Assembly (NCBI GenBank): GCA_963204915.1
Contig: CAUJHS010000057.1
Span: 1 to 64,000, forward strand
Source: Planctomycetota bacterium
GTDB taxonomy: Bacteria; Planctomycetota; Planctomycetia; Pirellulales; Pirellulaceae
Length of the DNA: 64,000 bases
Reading direction: 5' to 3'
Within the stretch, counting starts at the first letter, position 1; every line of letters begins with the position of its first letter. The position numbers and the translations under genes are program-made. The notes under the pieces were generated by a model. That model made no database searches. It was not told where the DNA came from and saw only the letters and a list, made by a program, of their open reading frames with translations. This document shows positions 54,001 to 60,702 of this stretch, in pieces.

Positions 54001-56464
54001 CGCGCACAGTAAAAACGCCTTGGTACGTTTCGCGGCCGCCGTCCTTTTCAGGCTCGCGCACCAGGATGCGAAATTCTCCCTGCGGCGCAACCGAAGGAAG
54101 CAGAAAATTCGTGTGCAAGCCGCCGAAGGCGCTCAGCTTCACGTTCGACTCGTGAATCAGACGGTTGCGCACGTCGAACACTTCAACGTGATACTCTTTG
54201 CCCTCGGCCACGGTGTAGGTGTCGCCCGTCACCTGGCGAATGACCCCGCGCACGTGAACCATTTGGCCTGGCTGATAGGCGGGGCGGTCCGTATAGATGT
54301 ATCCCTTGTTCTCCAAGCCCTGCGCCACGCCCACGCCGCTCAGGCTCACGAGGTTCGAGGCGGTGTGGCTCCCGTCGATGGCGAACACGCGCACGTCGTT
54401 TGCGTCGCGCAGTTCGTCGAACGACTGTTGCAGCACGCCGTCGTCCCCCGTGGCGGATTCGGCAAACACTTGCGCTCCATCGGAAATCAAGACCTTGGCC
54501 TTGGGCCAAGGTTTGCCGGTGCGCATATTCTGGGCGAAGACAAAAACTTCATCGCGAGAGCTTTTAACGATGATGTCCAAGTCGCTTTGCACCACGAGCG
54601 TGGTCGCCTGAAACGTTTTGCTGCTGACCGTGACCGCGGTCACGGCGCCTTGCTCTTGGGCTTCCTCTTTCCCCGGAAGCGGAATTTCGACCTGCGATGC
54701 GAATTCTTTGTACTTCTCATACTCTGGAATGGCGTACTCAAAGGTCCGATCGGGATCGATCAGCGAAATGTCCAAGTTCTCGACCCCCGTGGCCAGGTGC
54801 ATCTTGCGGAAATAAGTTTCGAGGTCGACCGTGTAAACGCTCACCGTCAGGCAGTCGATGTTGCGCGTTGTGACCTTGATCGTGGGGGTTTCGTTCGAGC
54901 GGAACACCTGCTCCGTCGCCACGCGCAAATGCTGCGACGTGAGTCGCTGCACGCGCGTTTGCGCCGGTCCTTGCAACTCGCCATAGGTGACCTTCTTGTA
55001 CTCTTTGAGGGCGTCTTCCAACTTGCCGAGTTTTTCTTCAAGCGTGAGGGCGATCATGTATTGCGCCCGGGAAGCCTCGTTCGTCTCGGGATACTTCGAG
55101 ACCAGCCGCCGCCATTCGCCCACCGCTTCGTTCCATTGCTCTTGGGCGAACGCCATGCGGCCAAACAGATAAAGAATGGCGCGGTTCCGGGCGTCGAGCG
55201 GATGTTTCACGAGAAAGGCGTCCCACAACGCGCGGGCCTCGGCGTACTTTTCTTGCTCGTACAGGTCATACGCCTTGAGGTACTCGGCGTTGATGATTTC
55301 CTGCTGAGCGGAGGCCCACAGGCGATGGGTCGGGTGCGCGGCAAGAAAGGCGTTGAACGTCTTGATCGCCTCGTCAAACTTCTTTTGCAGACGATAGGCG
55401 AAGCCGAGCAGGTATTGGGCTTCAGCGGCTTCGTCGCTTTTGACGTATCGCTCGTCGGCGAGAAATGCGTTCAAAGCGGAAACGGCGTCCTCATGCCGGC
55501 CTTGGTGCTGGTACGCTTGGGCGATTTGTAAGTGCGCCTTGGGCGCCAGTTCGTGCTCGGGGTGCTTCTTCAAAAAGTCGCGCAGGGCCGCTATGCCCAG
55601 GTTCAGGCTGTCCTGGTCGGGTGGTGTGGGAATCTGGTACGTCGCCGCCACGCGGAACGCCGCTTCCGCCAAACGGGGCGAAACCGCCTCTTTGTGGAGA
55701 TCGAGCAAATCGCGCCACGCGCGACGGGCCTCCTCCAACGAACCGGCCGCCAGGAGCGACTCGCCCAAGCGGAAGCGGGCTTCGATGACCAACTCATGAT
55801 TCGCGTGCGATTCGATAAATTTCCGGTACAATTCGGCCGCTTCGGCAAACTGGCCGAGTTTTTCATGCGACTCGGCAATGCGCAACTCGATTTGGATGCG
55901 GCTTTCAGGAAGGGGGCCCACGTCGAGCGCTTGCTTGTAGAACTCCAAGGCTTTGGCGTAATCGGGCGCCTGGTCCTCTTGCGGCGGCTTGAAGAACGCG
56001 TCGGCGAACTCCAGGTAGATGTCGGCGATCTCTTGCTTGCGGTCGAGCGAGAGCAGGTACTCCGCCTCGGCGCGGTAGATTAACTCGGCTTGCTGGAATT
56101 CGCCTTTGCGGGCGTGCGACACTCCCGCGGCGAAGCGGGCGCGCCGGACCCAGTCGCTCTTGGGCGTGTTCTCGCCCACGGCTTTGAACGCGGCGATGGC
56201 CGCATCATACTTTTGATCCAAGTGGAGCGCACGGCCCTTGAGATAGGCAAGATAGTCGCGGGCGAGAGTTTCGCCCTCTTTGGGTTTGGCCGCTAGCAGT
56301 TGATCGATCGCCTTGACCGCTTCGGCATAGTTGCGGTCTTTCATGAACGTGGCGATGTTCTCCGGAAGTTGCGGTCGCGGCGCCAAGGGATCGGCGGCGG
56401 AACTCATCGCAGGAACAACCAGCAAACAAGCGGCAATGGCCGCAATTCGCCAGGCGGCAAACAT
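48044..56464 (-). CDS. Giant alpha-2-macroglobulin/TPR protein
   Basis: 2,806 residues from the ATG at 56462-56464, which follows GGAGACC. A signal peptide (AIAACLLVVPAMSSA) leads into about 500 residues of TPR repeats (NYAEAVKAIDQLLAAKP, AAELYRKFIESHANHEL, EDAVSALNAFLADERY). The centre (about 540-1,950) has macroglobulin-like beta domains (GYIYTDRPAYQPGQMVHVRG, NVYYRGEAIEGVIRATFYYG) and an alpha-helical thioester-type domain, interrupted by a Gly-rich stretch. Where the family has its CxEQ thioester, this protein reads PPMWCEFDVLSV, so no thioester is expected. A second TPR block (about 2,250-2,600) and a final beta domain follow, ending GGGFGGGFF. It is probably periplasmic and may trap or hold proteins. 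Confidence 0.85.
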   Translation of the reverse strand: MFAAWRIAAIAACLLVVPAMSSAADPLAPRPQLPENIATFMKDRNYAEAVKAIDQLLAAKPKEGETLARDYLAYLKGRALHLDQKYDAAIAAFKAVGENTPKSDWVRRARFAAGVSHARKGEFQQAELIYRAEAEYLLSLDRKQEIADIYLEFADAFFKPPQEDQAPDYAKALEFYKQALDVGPLPESRIQIELRIAESHEKLGQFAEAAELYRKFIESHANHELVIEARFRLGESLLAAGSLEEARRAWRDLLDLHKEAVSPRLAEAAFRVAATYQIPTPPDQDSLNLGIAALRDFLKKHPEHELAPKAHLQIAQAYQHQGRHEDAVSALNAFLADERYVKSDEAAEAQYLLGFAYRLQKKFDEAIKTFNAFLAAHPTHRLWASAQQEIINAEYLKAYDLYEQEKYAEARALWDAFLVKHPLDARNRAILYLFGRMAFAQEQWNEAVGEWRRLVSKYPETNEASRAQYMIALTLEEKLGKLEDALKEYKKVTYGELQGPAQTRVQRLTSQHLRVATEQVFRSNETPTIKVTTRNIDCLTVSVYTVDLETYFRKMHLATGVENLDISLIDPDRTFEYAIPEYEKYKEFASQVEIPLPGKEEAQEQGAVTAVTVSSKTFQATTLVVQSDLDIIVKSSRDEVFVFAQNMRTGKPWPKAKVLISDGAQVFAESATGDDGVLQQSFDELRDANDVRVFAIDGSHTASNLVSLSGVGVAQGLENKGYIYTDRPAYQPGQMVHVRGVIRQVTGDTYTVAEGKEYHVEVFDVRNRLIHESNVKLSAFGGLHTNFLLPSVAPQGEFRILVREPEKDGGRETYQGVFTVREYQLEPVRLEVDTERNVYYRGEAIEGVIRATFYYGAPLANRELQYQLAGGRTFTAATDDKGEVRFTFPTREFRESQTLLMTVVLPERNLQTGKQFFLATQGFNVTLSTVRDVYIAGETFDVSLTARDAEGEPTARDVKLHVLRQTTVAKKSAEVETESHELKTDAKSGEASVTLKLAQGGSYVLRAEGVDQFGNPVTGQTYVTVSDEKDAVRLRILADKHTFKVGDTAKVQVHWREAPALALVTYQGARILEHRLVQLETGANELPAPMSAKLAPNFELAVAVMTNARPTAEDPHVRRFHEASAPFLVTRNLQVSVALARQGEGEGPLKPGEAVVATITTVDSQGRPASAELSLAMVEQSLLERFASPLGKIDEFFRGALRQSAVRTTSSVVFEYRPSTQAINARLLAEEERLALGEMERRRLSEFRERGAVAEAAELDGVLADAETTADFDAFTESLLTERSHEVEFAGEDLARAAGAYAAPANGAGYGYGMGGLGGGAFGGGSTPGQPSAGMDDLFAQPNPFAEEAKQSFEKEQMAYAPAMPQSTAGVPFGGAADGRFLGRAAADPNAALKQVAQAGDQIDQLRRKKYAASEAPLTGVPATTYFSDVTQWDVKAQVNAVQVLSQSGEWFNLNMANARAMADRPALVARLTEQGAMLMPQLGPHETGYWNPAVVTDKDGKTTIEFELPDRSTAWTLQAKGATVETLAGEAEHKFTVKKDLFGELKLPLAFTDGDQATVLASVHHAAMPKGQVEVTLRATIGEKTVTQTRKLDVEQAGVRELAFPVKIELPAEVKAQAAPGGNVVFELTVASGDQKDVIEQSLPVRPYGMPVVALAGGSAEGDTTAFVEEPRGMKLDAPQLQIVVGPSVERSLLDVLLAPPMWCEFDVLSVRGGVDGAASDIMAALALQQLFKTSQQADHPQLETLDTRVRSSVGLLVSMQNDDGSWSWAGRGAANRYSTARSVWALALARKAGYRVDDDAFQRAVTWLQAEMAKTRVNDYETKAVLLHALSVAGQGDFTLANQLYRNRPSLSPAGLAYLALAFVEMDRKPTAEELLSLLGDRLPQDDTPTPAKTKQPAGGPPTAGQAGAKTLPWNASSVELRALYALALNRTTPASPQLKAQVDWLLAHRTGNRWSPEKATGPAMLVLGDWYARTRFAGERYELTIYVNDLLLETLTIDAADRTQTVEVPAKLLAPGRQRVRFELKGRGRYTYQCVLGGFVPSERLKSTTNEWRVTRYYEPAPVEFDGKPVGRGFDVLAGSYSTFRNPLSQLPVARRASVTIETYRQNVSSNTPDEELPYLVITEPLPAGVTVVENSLRGEYDRYEISPGSITFYLGNRRWFPAIQFDVYGYLPGEYRSAPTNARNAYRPDQIAVADVKALTVLPQGAKSDDPYRLTPRELYELGSLHFAKQQHAKAIEHLGELVSKWTLQDAIYKDSVRMLLDAHLAAGPPEQVVHYFEIIIEKYPDLEISFSKLLRVGDAYHQIGEYERSYLVFRATVEASFQRESRVAGFLEGQSEFPRSVKVMADLLREYPPEPYLAAAHYALAQRVYAKAPEAANDEKLKMLELTRVDLIDESLAMLNQFLTEWPDDPAADEASFSVAGALLDLKAYQQAIAACQAFENRYPESRFLDSYWYIIGFCHYALGDHEKALEVCRRVAEYDPPDRDGRRVDESPNKWQAVYILGQIYHSLGKAEPAIDEYRRVEDRFPDASQAIEYFLHKEISLPEVTSFLPGQEAAIELTFRNLPTCEVTVYRIDLMKFSLLRRSLEEVTRINLAGIRPFYHATEKLGDGKDYRDRKTPLKLPLAEEGAYLVVARGDDLYASGLVLVSPLVLEVDEDVASGRVRATVRNAQADRYAAQVHVKAIGSANEDFLAGETDLRGVYIADGVRGEALVIAQGEGSRFAFYRGKTWLGPPQEQAAAEPQAAAEAAPSDAPSFGEDALLKNVQEQQQAIQKQNSTELQQLYDNKVDEGIGGGFGGGFF

Positions 56465-56906
56465 GGTGGGGTCTCCGAAACGACGCAAGAACGCCAACAG
56501 CGCAACAGGTCAGCAAGAATACTGCACAGAACGCTTGGGAAAAGGCATATGCTCAGCCCGATGCTGTCCATTCTAACCGTAGGGACAAACCTACCGTGAG
56601 CATTCTGTGTCCCATCGAATGGAAGTTAAGACGAGGTGGAACGCTCCATTGTTCCTAAATGCATGGTTTTTTTGCACAATCGCATGGGCGCAACGGCTTT
56701 GTAACACGTGCGAACCGTGCGTTTGGCCGCAGAAGCAGGTCGGCTGGAAGTGGTACGAAGGGATTCGCAGCACATGGCTCATTAAAACCACCGGATGTTT
56801 CTAATATAATCCACCCAAAAGTACCATATCGCTTGTCAGAACGGGCTTCGTGTTCTAAGTTGATCGCTTCGTCGTTTCCCTTCGCCTCGAACAATAGGAA
56901 AAAGCC
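56465..56906. other. Divergent intergenic stretch, no gene recognised
   Basis: 442 bases between the giant gene and the tiny lipoprotein. Short open frames on both strands have no family and no good start. Probably both promoters lie here. Confidence 0.35.
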
Positions 56907-57071
56907 ATGAAAGCTTGGCATTACCTCGTACTGTTGGGTGGTTTGTGTGTATTCGCAGCCGGTTGCGCGCAAGACGCCGCCGATCAGAATACCAATGAGC
57001 CCAATGCGGCCGAAGTTCAACAAATGCACAGTGAGGCGACCGGCGCCACGGGCGAAACCACCAGTCAGTAA
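56907..57071 (+). CDS. Small lipoprotein
   Basis: A 54-residue protein with a lipoprotein signal, MKAWHYLVLLGGLCVFAAGC, the lipobox being FAAGC, then an Asn/Glu/Thr-rich tail. The ATG follows AGGAAAAAG. Such short lipoproteins are easily missed but the start, lipobox and stop are clear. A hairpin terminator follows at 57100-57137. Function unknown. Confidence 0.65.
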   Translation: MKAWHYLVLLGGLCVFAAGCAQDAADQNTNEPNAAEVQQMHSEATGATGETTSQ

Positions 57072-57099
57072 CCCCGTTGTCTGGGTTATGGCCCCCAAA

Positions 57100-57137
57100 C
57101 GGCCTCGGAGCGTGGCAGCGGCCAGGTTCCGAGGCCG
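57100..57137. terminator. Hairpin between convergent genes
   Basis: CGGCCTCGGA (57100-57109) and TCCGAGGCCG (57128-57137) form a perfect 10-bp stem with an 18-base loop. It sits between the stop of the small lipoprotein and the stop of the convergent ASCH gene and may terminate both. No T-run follows, so Rho-independent action is not assured. Confidence 0.5.
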
Positions 57138-57170
57138 CTTATGTATCTCTCCCCGGCTCGTCGCCTGCCT

Positions 57171-57521
57171 TCAGGCCGGGTCGGGCTCGGTTGGGCCCGG
57201 TATTACCTTTTTCTGTTGCTCAGGCGGCAGCAAGCGAAAGCGAATGCGGAAAGGCTTCTTGCCGTCCGTGGTGGCAGGATCGTAAATCGCGGCGATCTCG
57301 GCCCGGAGTGCGCCAAGCGTATCAAAGCCGTCGCGCACGGCGTCTTCTTCGGTCAAATCGTCCAGCGCGACTTGCTCGACCGATTCAATGCAGATGTATC
57401 CCGCTCCGGGAATATAGCTGCGCTGCCCCGCCTTCATCATTCGACGCTTCCACAAACGGATTGTCTGAGTTTTCGTTCCCTCGCGAATGGCGGCCAGGAA
57501 CTTCTTCTTGAACAACAGCAT
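57171..57521 (-). CDS. ASCH/PUA-like domain protein
   Basis: About 116 residues from the ATG at 57519-57521. The start MLLFKKKFLAAIREGTKTQT followed by IRLWKRRMMKAGQRSYIPG is a typical ASCH beta-barrel entry (GxKxxTIR), and VEQVALDDLTEEDAVRDGFD completes it. The ASCH fold binds RNA or modified nucleic acid. A TTG at 57564-57566 would add 15 residues and leave only 15 bases after the FAD-oxidase stop. It is probably co-transcribed with that oxidase. Confidence 0.75.
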   Translation of the reverse strand: MLLFKKKFLAAIREGTKTQTIRLWKRRMMKAGQRSYIPGAGYICIESVEQVALDDLTEEDAVRDGFDTLGALRAEIAAIYDPATTDGKKPFRIRFRLLPPEQQKKVIPGPTEPDPA

Positions 57522-57581
57522 GCTCGCGTTTTGGATAATGAGATTGCGACTTTCCGCAGGCGTCAACCAACGCCAACCTTC

Positions 57582-58955
57582 TCACGACAACACTTTACCG
57601 GGATTCATCAATCCGAGGGGGTCGAGGGCCTGTTTGATCGCCCGCATCACGCTAACCGCCTCACCGTGTTCGAGTTCCAGAAACTCCCGTTTTCCCAAAC
57701 CAATACCGTGTTCGCCGGTGCAAGTGCCTTCCATAGAAAGCGCCAGCTCGACAATCCGCCGGTTAAGCGACTTCGCCATGGAAAGCTCGTCTTCTCGCAT
57801 AGGGTCGATAATCAATAACACGTGAAAGTTGCCGTCGCCAACGTGCCCAAACAGCGGGGCTGGAAACGGCGCCTCGCGCAACAGCACTTTCGTCTTTTCG
57901 ATACATTCCGCCAATCGCGACACCGGCACGCACACATCGGTACAGTAAGCGATGGCCCCCGGCCGCAGCGCGAGTGCGGCGTAGTAGGCGTCATACCGTG
58001 CCTGCCATAAACGGTCGCGGTCTTCCTTTTCCAAGGCCCATTGAAACTCGCCGCCTTGCAAACGCGTGGTAATCTGCCCCACCTTGCGAGCCTGTTCGAC
58101 AACCGCCGCCACGGAGCCATGAAACTCGAAGAACAACGTGGGCGCCGCTGCATACGGAAGATTGGCGTACTTCGCCACGGCGGCCATTTGCACTTCGTCC
58201 AGTAGTTCGATCCGAGCCAGCGGAACGCCCGCGGCCATGATCTCCATCACGGCGTTGACCGCTTGCGCGACGTTCGCAAAGCGGCATACCGCGGCGCTGG
58301 CGGCCTCCGGCCGAAGCGCCAATCGCACCGTGACTTCCACCACCACGCCAAGCGTTCCTTCGGAGCCAATCAACAACCGCGTCAGATCGTATCCCGACGA
58401 AGACTTACGAGCCCGGCCGCCGGTGTGAATCACGCGACCGTCGGCCAACACCACGGTCAGGCCGAGAACATTATCGCGCATCGCACCGTAGCGAACCGCC
58501 GAACCGCCCGACGCGTTGGTCGCGCACATTCCGCCGAGCGAGGCGTCGGCGCCAGGATCGACCGAGAAATACAAGCCGGTTTGCTTTTCGTCCAGGTAGC
58601 GGTTGAGCTGCATTCGCGTGACGCCCGCTTGGACGGTCGCGTCTCGATCGTTCACACTGACGCGCAAGATGCGGTTCATCGGCCGCAGGTCGAGGCACAC
58701 ACCGCCGTGGACCGCCGTCACGCCCCCTTCGACGGCGGTGCCCGTTCCAAAGGCGATCATGGGCGTGCGATGCTCGGAGCAAATGCGCACAATTTGCGAA
58801 ACTTCTTCAATGCTTTGAGGGAGCACCACGACGTCCGGAGGCTGCGGCGTGTGGCGCGAGGCGTCTCGGCCGTGTTCGTCCCGTGTCGCCGCCTCAGTGG
58901 AAACGCGGTCGCCCAACAAGTGTTGCAAAGCGTTCAGACAACGGGAATTCGTCAT
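57582..58955 (-). CDS. FAD-linked oxidase, D-lactate/glycolate dehydrogenase type
   Basis: A 457-residue protein from the ATG at 58953-58955. The FAD-binding 4 domain (about 38-215) has VVVLPQSIEEVSQIVRIC, PMIAFGTGTAVEGGVTA, VDPGADASLGGMCATNASGG and LLIGSEGTLGVVVEVTVRL. The C-terminal FAD-oxidase domain has FGHVGDGNFHVLLIIDP and EGTCTGEHGIGLGKREFL, with metal-binding His residues. It belongs to the D-lactate dehydrogenase (cytochrome)/GlcD group, which oxidises 2-hydroxy acids. The exact substrate cannot be read from sequence. It is divergent from the cytochrome P450 gene. Confidence 0.85.
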   Translation of the reverse strand: MTNSRCLNALQHLLGDRVSTEAATRDEHGRDASRHTPQPPDVVVLPQSIEEVSQIVRICSEHRTPMIAFGTGTAVEGGVTAVHGGVCLDLRPMNRILRVSVNDRDATVQAGVTRMQLNRYLDEKQTGLYFSVDPGADASLGGMCATNASGGSAVRYGAMRDNVLGLTVVLADGRVIHTGGRARKSSSGYDLTRLLIGSEGTLGVVVEVTVRLALRPEAASAAVCRFANVAQAVNAVMEIMAAGVPLARIELLDEVQMAAVAKYANLPYAAAPTLFFEFHGSVAAVVEQARKVGQITTRLQGGEFQWALEKEDRDRLWQARYDAYYAALALRPGAIAYCTDVCVPVSRLAECIEKTKVLLREAPFPAPLFGHVGDGNFHVLLIIDPMREDELSMAKSLNRRIVELALSMEGTCTGEHGIGLGKREFLELEHGEAVSVMRAIKQALDPLGLMNPGKVLS

Positions 58956-59225
58956 CGTTTCTCGTTCACGCAAAGGGTCCAATTCGATGGACGTGATCGA
59001 CGCCCGAGTCGCGGTCGGAGTAGCCTCCTCACGCATTTCCAGGCAGGTGATATACTACGCGATGAGCCGCCATGACGTGAAGTCAGCGGAACAGGAAGTC
59101 CAACGGAGGGGGCGCACCGCCGTTTCCGTTCGAAGGCGAAGCGTTTGGCCACGCCGCATGGCGAAAAGACGAATCGTCCGCCCCGCGGACGCTCAGGATG
59201 TGGTTCTTTGCAGGAGACGTAACGA

Positions 59226-60602
59226 ATGAGTGCAACCCGACGCCCTCCCGGACCCCAAGGGCATTGGATCTGGGGGCATGTGCCTGCCCTGCGAGGCGAT
59301 ATGCTCGCCTTTTTTACCCGCTGCCAGCAAGAGTATGGCGATATGGTGTGGCTCCGTTTCGTCACACGGAAAGCCGTGCTGGTATCGCACCCCGACGCGA
59401 TTGAACAAGTGCTGGTTCACGACAACCGCAATTTCACCAAGAACTTTGCGCTGCGATTTCTGCGACCGGTGTTGGGCCAGGGGCTGCTGTTGAGCGAAGG
59501 GGAGTTGTGGCGTCGGCAGCGGCAGTTGATGCAGCCTTCGTTCAACCGAGATCGCGTTGAGGCGTTCGGCCCCCTGATTGTGGACGAGGCGCAAAAGCTG
59601 CGCGATTCTTGGCGCGAGGGCGGCACGATCGACTTGCACGGCGAGATGGTCAAGCTCACGCTAGCCGTAGCCGCCAAGGCGCTCCTGGGAGTCGAACTGG
59701 CCGACGATTACGACACGGTGTGTCGCTCGCAACTCGCCATTCTGGAACACTTCCGCCGACGCTGCGAAAGTAATGTTCGCCCGCCGCTGTGGGTTCCGAC
59801 CGAGAACAACCGCCGCATGAACCGCGCCATTCATGACCTGCGCAGCTTGATCGAGCGCATCATTCGCGAGCGTAGCGAAAGTCGCGCGTCGGCAGGTTCG
59901 GCCCACGACGAGCGCGACGATGTTCTCTCTCGGCTGTTGCAAGCCCGCGCCCATGCGGAAGACTCGGGCATGAGCGATACGCAGTTGCGCGATGAAACGA
60001 TGACGATGCTCATGGCGGGGCACGAAACCACGGCCAACACGCTGACCTTTACTTGTTGGCTGTTGGCGGAGCATCCTCACGTGGAAGCGCGCGTGCTGGC
60101 CGAACTGGAGGAGCAACTGGGCGACCGTCCGCCGACCGTCGAGGATTTGCCGCGATTAACGTTCCTTGACAAAGTGTTGAAAGAGTCGATGCGGCTCTAT
60201 CCGCCGGCCTTCGCCGTGGGTCGCCGCGCCATTCACGATTGCGAGATTGGCGGATACCCGATTCCTGCGAAAACCAACGTGCTCATCTCGCAATGGGTGG
60301 TGCATCGCGACGAGCGCTGGTACGAGCGACCCTTGGAGTTCGACCCCGATCGCTGGACGCCCGAAATGATGGAGCGCCTGCCCAAATACGCGTATTTCCC
60401 CTTTGGCGCCGGCCCGCGCCGCTGCATTGGCAGTTCGCTGGCGTCGCTCGAAGCGGCTCTGGCGTTGGCCACGATTCTGCCCACGGTTTCGTTTGAACGA
60501 CTCAACCCTGGACCGCTCAAGCCGTGGCCGACGGTCACGCTACGACCCGCGAATAATGTGCAGGTGCGCGTGAAGCCGCGCGAAGCGGCGTTGGCCCGCT
60601 GA
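59226..60602 (+). CDS. Cytochrome P450
   Basis: A 458-residue protein. It contains the I-helix oxygen-binding motif AGHETTANTLTF, the K-helix ExxR in LKESMRLYPP, and the heme-ligand loop FPFGAGPRRCIG with the axial Cys. The N-terminus PPGPQGHWIWGH and no membrane anchor point to a soluble bacterial P450; EGELWRRQRQLMQPSFNRDR is the C-helix. No ferredoxin or reductase gene is adjacent, and the substrate is unknown. The gene is followed by a bidirectional terminator. Confidence 0.93.
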   Translation: MSATRRPPGPQGHWIWGHVPALRGDMLAFFTRCQQEYGDMVWLRFVTRKAVLVSHPDAIEQVLVHDNRNFTKNFALRFLRPVLGQGLLLSEGELWRRQRQLMQPSFNRDRVEAFGPLIVDEAQKLRDSWREGGTIDLHGEMVKLTLAVAAKALLGVELADDYDTVCRSQLAILEHFRRRCESNVRPPLWVPTENNRRMNRAIHDLRSLIERIIRERSESRASAGSAHDERDDVLSRLLQARAHAEDSGMSDTQLRDETMTMLMAGHETTANTLTFTCWLLAEHPHVEARVLAELEEQLGDRPPTVEDLPRLTFLDKVLKESMRLYPPAFAVGRRAIHDCEIGGYPIPAKTNVLISQWVVHRDERWYERPLEFDPDRWTPEMMERLPKYAYFPFGAGPRRCIGSSLASLEAALALATILPTVSFERLNPGPLKPWPTVTLRPANNVQVRVKPREAALAR

Positions 60603-60637
60603 GAGACGAAGCGCAATTTGACTTGCAAGAAAACGCA

Positions 60638-60666
60638 AAACGGAGAGGTACAGAACCTCTCCGTTT
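60638..60666. terminator. Bidirectional intrinsic terminator
   Basis: AAACGGAGAGG (60638-60648) and CCTCTCCGTTT (60656-60666) form a perfect 11-bp stem with a seven-base loop, flanked by T-rich sequence on both strands. It lies between the stops of the convergent P450 and peptidyl-prolyl isomerase genes. Confidence 0.75.
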
Positions 60667-60702
60667 CTGCTTTTCAAGTGAACGCTTCGCCGCGAAGCCT
60701 GC

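Noticed and set aside
56655..57098. A 147-codon minus-strand frame overlapping the small lipoprotein.
   Set aside because: The plus strand has a complete lipoprotein signal and ribosome binding site, and the minus frame resembles no family.
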